Assembly (NCBI GenBank): GCA_036768485.1
Contig: JAVLUZ010000150.1
Span: 3,702,218-3,766,217 of the forward strand
DNA length: 64,000 bases
Direction: 5' to 3'
From: Mermis nigrescens
Lineage: Eukaryota > Nematoda > Enoplea > Mermithida > Mermithidae
A model generated the notes under the pieces. The model had not been told where the DNA came from. It ran no database searches and saw nothing but the letters and a program-made list of their open reading frames with translations. This document shows positions 59,633 through 64,000 of this stretch, in pieces (the stretch's first letter is position 1; each line of letters starts with the position of its first letter). The translations under genes were made by a program, and so were the position numbers.

Positions 59633-60912
59633 GTAAGCAGCGATTTATATAAGATTGATCGATCGTCTCAAAATGTTTATCGTTGACGATAACGAATTAT
59701 TTATTGTTTGATTTTTTAATTGAAATTATTTGACTTTTTTCTATTCAATTTAATTGCTTAATTACAGTAACGAATTATCGTTTTCGTCGACGATTATGAG
59801 TTATCGTCTCGTTCGTTGACGATAATTTGAAATTGTTTGAGACGATTAATCGTTCTTTCTAAGCCACATTTTTTAAACTTAATATTTCATGGAAATAATA
59901 AGTTTTTGTAAATTTTGATAAGCATTGCAATTTAAACTCCTCTAATCTGAAATTGTAGTATAAAATAGGTTACATGTGTATAATAAAGTTTTTTAGCATA
60001 ATTTGAGCTTTTGAATTTGCTGATTGCGGATATAAGTGCTTGAAAAAGTTTCTTATTTTTCTAAAAGCGTCTTTTGAATACCGTGCTGCATTTATCGTTT
60101 AATTATATGGTCAAATTGCGATTCTTTTCAAAGTTTGTAGCTCCGTTCGCAATTAAATTTAGGCGTTTTAGGCATTTATTGATTTGTATTCATTGTATTA
60201 TTTTAGGTATTCATTAATGTTTTAATTTTGTTTATTTTTATTATATTACCTATTTTATATTATTTTTCTATCGTGCTATCTATGTATTGTATTTATACTT
60301 TATGATTGGGTATATAATCAAAAGCGGAAATCACATGCGCTTTTTTCCAGAGGGGCTAAGCCTACACTTCATAAATTTAATTATGTTTGTATCGAAGCGC
60401 AGATACCGAAATCACTTTTGTTCAATGAATTCCAGGCAAATTGCTTTTTTGTTGGTTTTTTAATTTGTTTATCAAAACCGAATTGTTTCAGAAATTTTCA
60501 ACACAAAATAGACAGTCCTGCATAAGTGACCGAAAAAATGGGATTTTTTCAATTTTTTTATAATGAAATTCAGGATGCCGTAGATGTTTTTTTGAGTGGG
60601 TGGAGGGCTGGACCCCGGAGCTTGGCTGCTAACCCCCGCAAAATCGCTCCTAATCTATTCTGAACTGCTAATTTTCGGATAAAATTGTAGAAAATGTATG
60701 AAATTTAACGAAATTTTATTATATTTTATTTGGAATTATCGCCGCTCTGCGTCTTTGCTCATTTATTTACATATTGAAATTGAAGTTTTTTAAATTTTTT
60801 AAAAATTTAAATAAGTTTGTATGTCCTAGAAAGGAGGAGGTCCGAACGTCAAAAGAATAGAGTTTTTGATGTGTACCTCCTAGAATTTTCACGGTTAAAA
60901 TGTATTGTTACC
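59633..60912 (+). other. Intron 2 of the zinc-finger gene, first part
   Basis: It has a short imperfect palindromic set 'cgttgacgataacgaattat', 'gacgattatgagttatcg' and 'cgttgacgataattt' near 59675-59850, which may be an old MITE. Otherwise AT-rich with nothing recognised. Confidence 0.5.
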
Positions 60913-61397
60913 CTTAGTGCGGATTCAGAGGGGTTGAGGGCGGGGGTGGCCGCCCCTGTCGCAAAAAATATTTGGTCGCAATAAAAAATAGGTGTATAGT
61001 TTTGATTTTTTAAGTTATTTTTATCATGATTTTGAAATTTTTCCGGCGCTTTGAGCCGGTTAGTACTCATTAATGACATTTACTGTCTTTCTCGGCGCTC
61101 TAAAAACCGTATTTTCTAATTTATAGAGTAGTTTATGTATAGAACAATGATTTATTTAATTTTCACGATGTTTTTTCGAGTATTTCTTCAGCGCTTTAAT
61201 TTCATTATGCACTAAATTTATGTATTTTTCTTAAACTTCGTTTAAAGTGTTTTTCGGATCACAAATGATTCTGTCTATCACTAGGCGGCAAAAACAGCTA
61301 CTTTGAGCCTAATGCACTGTTTTTTTGGACTGGCTTTGATACTATTGGGTAAATTTTGGCTTCAGCCCCCTTTTAGAAAAACCTGGATTCGCCACTG
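60913..61397. mobile_element. Candidate hAT-like element
   Basis: Left end TTAGTGCGGATTCAGAGG, right end AACCTGGATTCGCCACTG, with partly matching flanks TTGTTACC (60905-60912) and TGGTTAC next to the right end. The first bases are diverged, so the call is tentative. Confidence 0.5.
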
Positions 61398-61404
61398 TGG
61401 TTAC

Positions 61405-61608
61405 CAGTGGCGGATCCAGGATTTTCCTGAGGTTGGGGTTGGGGGGCGGTACCTCCTAAGGGGGGGGGGCGGAACCCTGACTTGGGCGGACAAATTAGCC
61501 GTTTTGACCCGAAAATCGCTAAAAATCGCTCAAAAATCCTTAATTTTGCGCACTATTTTGGGCCAATGGGGGGCGGCTGTTCCCCCGTCCCCCCTGAATC
61601 CGCCCCTG
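61405..61608. mobile_element. hAT-like MITE with perfect 8-bp flanks (204 bp)
   Basis: Ends CAGTGGCGGATCCAGGATTT and CCCTGAATCCGCCCCTG are inverted. GTGGTTAC is exact at 61397-61404 and 61609-61616. It inserted at the very edge of the preceding candidate element. Confidence 0.92.
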
Positions 61609-61616
61609 GTGGTTAC

Positions 61617-62280
61617 TATATATGATCTTGGGTGGGGGGGTCTCAACCTCCAGAAATCTTTTTACCACCCCGCAAAATTTTTTTTCACATCCTTAGAATT
61701 GGCGATTTTTTGAAAGTTCCCAAAAAGTTTATAAAAAATTTGTAGAAAATATGCGTTTTAATGCGTTTTAACTATATATTTTGCTCAAAAGTGCCAAATT
61801 TTCGGCATTTCGCGCCATTATAAACATGTTTTGACTATGTTTCGTTCAATTTGTTCCGATTTTTTTTTTTTGAATTTTTTTCGCGATATTTTTAATGTTG
61901 TGTTTTATTTTTATTTTTGCATTTTTTGCATGCATAATTGCACGCTTTCTGATCATTAAGCGTATGGGAAAGAGCTAGGGGCTAGTGATTTTTTTCGAAC
62001 ATTGTAGGAACAGCATTTTCCAATTAAAAAATGCAGATCACTAAAAAAAGTTTGAAATGATAAACTCAGTTCAAAATTTTTAACTTGAGCCCCACTTATT
62101 TTTGATCATTTTTAAGCTCTAAAACCATGTGATATGAGCATTCATTTCTCAAAATATCAAGTAATCCGCTCGCTAAGTAATTATCCGATAATTGTGCCCT
62201 ACTAACGTCCCCAATCCTGAGCTGAAAGAGCATACAATTCTGGAATTCGGGATCAGCTAATTTAGGGTACGACGAGCATA
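61617..62280. repeat. Repeat mosaic
   Basis: The C-rich 'ttaccaccccgc' tract, 'caaaagtgccaaattttcgg' and 'gcatttcgcgccat' match fragments at 24440, 38960 and 54340. The remainder is AT-rich. Confidence 0.5.
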
Positions 62281-62319
62281 CATTTAACGGCTCGAAATTT
62301 TGGGTTGGCTTCCAGGCTG

Positions 62320-63030
62320 TGTTTTTTGTGTACATGGCAACGATTTTTACCGATGTGCAAAGTCTTTTCGGGATCGTCGCTTTACATGTACAAAGATTTT
62401 TGGGATGACAAAAATTGCAGAAAAGGTCTGAAATTTGCAAAAATTTTGAGTAATTGTGTGTTTCTGAGTAATTGTGTGTTCTGTTGATCTTTATAATGGC
62501 AGAAATTGCATTTCGAATGCAATAATGCGGCGCTTCGCGCCGTTTTAAGGCGATTCCTAGTGATTTTTGTCCTTAGAGACCCAGAAATTAGCTAAAATAC
62601 ACTACCAAAAGTCGAACGACTCTGTTTTTACCACGCTAAAATCGCTACTGTACTATATTATAGAACCCAAAAATCTGTGTGTACAAAATGTACAAAGATT
62701 TTTGGGAAGACAAAAACTGTAAAAAGGTGTAAAATTCACAAGAATTTTCGGCGCTTCGCGCCGAAATTAATGATTGTTTGTCCCATATTTCTTAAAAATG
62801 GCAGAATTTGCATTTAGAATGGAAGAATGTCGAATTTTACGGCCATTCGCGCTGTTTTGAGACAAATTTTAATAATTTTTGGCGTCAGAAACCCAGAAAT
62901 TAGCTAAGATATACTACCAAAGATTGAAAACCCTGGTTTACCACACTAAAATCGCTACTGTGCTATATTATAGTACACAAACATTTGCACGTACAAAATG
63001 TACAAAGACTTTTGGGGGCCATCTTTGTAC
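62320..63030 (+). repeat. Tandem repeat, about 311-bp unit, with GC palindromes
   Basis: 'acccagaaattagctaa' at 62580 and 62892, and 'aaaatgtacaaaga' near 62690 and 62995, give a 311-bp period over two copies plus a partial one. Each contains 'ggcgcttcgcgcc' or a decayed version and 'gtacaaagatttttggg'. Confidence 0.75.
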
Positions 63031-63435
63031 ATGTACAAACGTATTTTGCACCAAAAAACATTGGTTCCCGGTCATTTTTAGGGAGGTGACCTCCATTTTT
63101 GGCCCACAATGGCCAAAGAATTCCTAGAAACGGCCACATAACTTGATTTTTCCAAAAATTGCGGGGGGGGGGACTGTAAAAATTCTCTGGCTCTGGGGAG
63201 AAGGGGAAAATTAGCTATATAACATTTTCATGCTCAGAAAACTAGTTTCTAGCTATATATGTAGTTTTGGGCCTCAGAAACATACCGTATGAGCTCAGAA
63301 GTACAATAGAGTTGTTTTTTTCTGAATTTAAAAGTATATTTAGCTATTTTTCGTCTTCAAAAAGGGATAAATGGTTATATTTTGTCCAAAAAGGCTAGTC
63401 AGCTATGTTTGTGAGTTCAGAAAGGCTATTTGTCT
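63031..63435. other. Family D-like end and unassigned tract
   Basis: 'ttggttcccggtcattttta', 'ggcccacaatggccaaag' and a G-rich tract resemble family D. 63220-63430 shows a weak recurrence of 'tttagctat(a/t)t' with 'cagaaa'. Confidence 0.45.
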
Positions 63436-63439
63436 GCGA

Positions 63440-64000
63440 TGGTAGAATTAGGATTTCCCTAGGTGGGTGAGGAAGGGGGGTTGGTACCCAAACATTTTCT
63501 AAAATAGGCAAAACAGGTCCCAAAAATTTGCCCTTTACGCTTACAATTAGCTTTTTTCTTGGCGTTTTACGTCTACTTTTATTCGAAACCACTTTTGGCG
63601 CAACCTTTTTTCTCAAAAAGTTTAGAAATTTCTGACGATTTTTTTTATTGAAATATATTTAAACATACAATTTTTCAAGAGGGCATTTTGAAGTTCGATT
63701 TACTGCTTCATTTTCTGTTTTTGTAGCGTTTGAGGCGGAACGTCGAAAATTTTGAAAGTTATGCTTAAAAATCGAAGAAATCTATGCTGGAATAGCTGTT
63801 TCTGCCCTTGGAATTGTTTTGAAACCTCATTGCATGAGCCAAAAATGGCTTGCAAATCATCAAGAAAGTAAATAAAGGTCCAATGTACTTCTAGGCGCTA
63901 AGCGCGGGAAAAATTCGAGAAATTATGATCACTGACGGCCAAAAATCATTGTAAATGATATCTTTAGTCATTATCTCGCCAGGGCCCCCTGCCCCTTCAA
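63440..64000. mobile_element. hAT-like element, second member, cut by the window edge
   Basis: From 'gatggtagaattaggatttc' onward it follows 58696-59304 landmark by landmark: 'gtcccaaaaatttgccctt', 'ttgttttgaaacct', 'atggcttgca' and 'gatcactgacggccaaaaat'. The right end lies just past or at 64000. Confidence 0.7.

Noticed and set aside
61303..61713. 136-codon open frame
   Set aside because: It spans the ends of two hAT-like elements and their target duplication. No protein family is visible.

Overview
This is a eukaryotic, AT-rich nuclear genome window. Small exons with GT-AG introns are embedded in dense non-autonomous transposons. The intron style, the tRNA-like SINE heads and the hAT, TA-flanked and PIF/Harbinger elements suggest an invertebrate, probably an arthropod. 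That placement is inference; no marker gene fixes the taxon. There are no operons, bacterial genes, CRISPR arrays or rRNA genes.

Two genes are supported, both on the + strand. The first is a class 3 cyclic-nucleotide phosphodiesterase (PDE3-like) that I assembled exon by exon from 9480 to about 32462 or 38865. It has 11 confident or probable exons and one probable C-terminal exon. All joins keep frame, and the conserved PDE metal-binding and nucleotide-binding residues are present. The second gene starts at 54046. It has two exons (54046-54120 and 59504-59632) that join in frame into a UBP-type zinc finger, the ubiquitin-binding domain found in several ubiquitin-specific proteases, HDAC6 and BRAP. 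The rest of that gene lies beyond the window or was not recognised.

Layout: 1-8370 is intergenic, with a foldback-like element (657-1976) and several dispersed repeats. 8370-9480 is the PDE3 upstream region. 9657-20893 is a very long first intron with dispersed repeats, two tandem arrays (16.5-17.65 kb) and a long-TIR MITE. 20.9-32.5 kb is the PDE3 body. 33.0-37.6 kb is a recent 2.3-kb tandem duplication. 40.8-48.1 kb is a nest of transposons: TA-flanked MITEs, a foldback-like element with a hAT element inside, a 17-bp-array element next to an assembly gap, and a PIF/Harbinger element with a decayed transposase. 49.1-52.7 kb holds nested giant palindromes and a 20-bp minisatellite. 53.1-64.0 kb is mostly hAT-like and GC-palindrome repeats around the zinc-finger exons.

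The most unusual theme is that at least four structurally separate elements carry arrays of short direct or palindromic repeats inside their inverted termini. Two of these, 42 kb apart, share the same 17-bp array period and a related unit.
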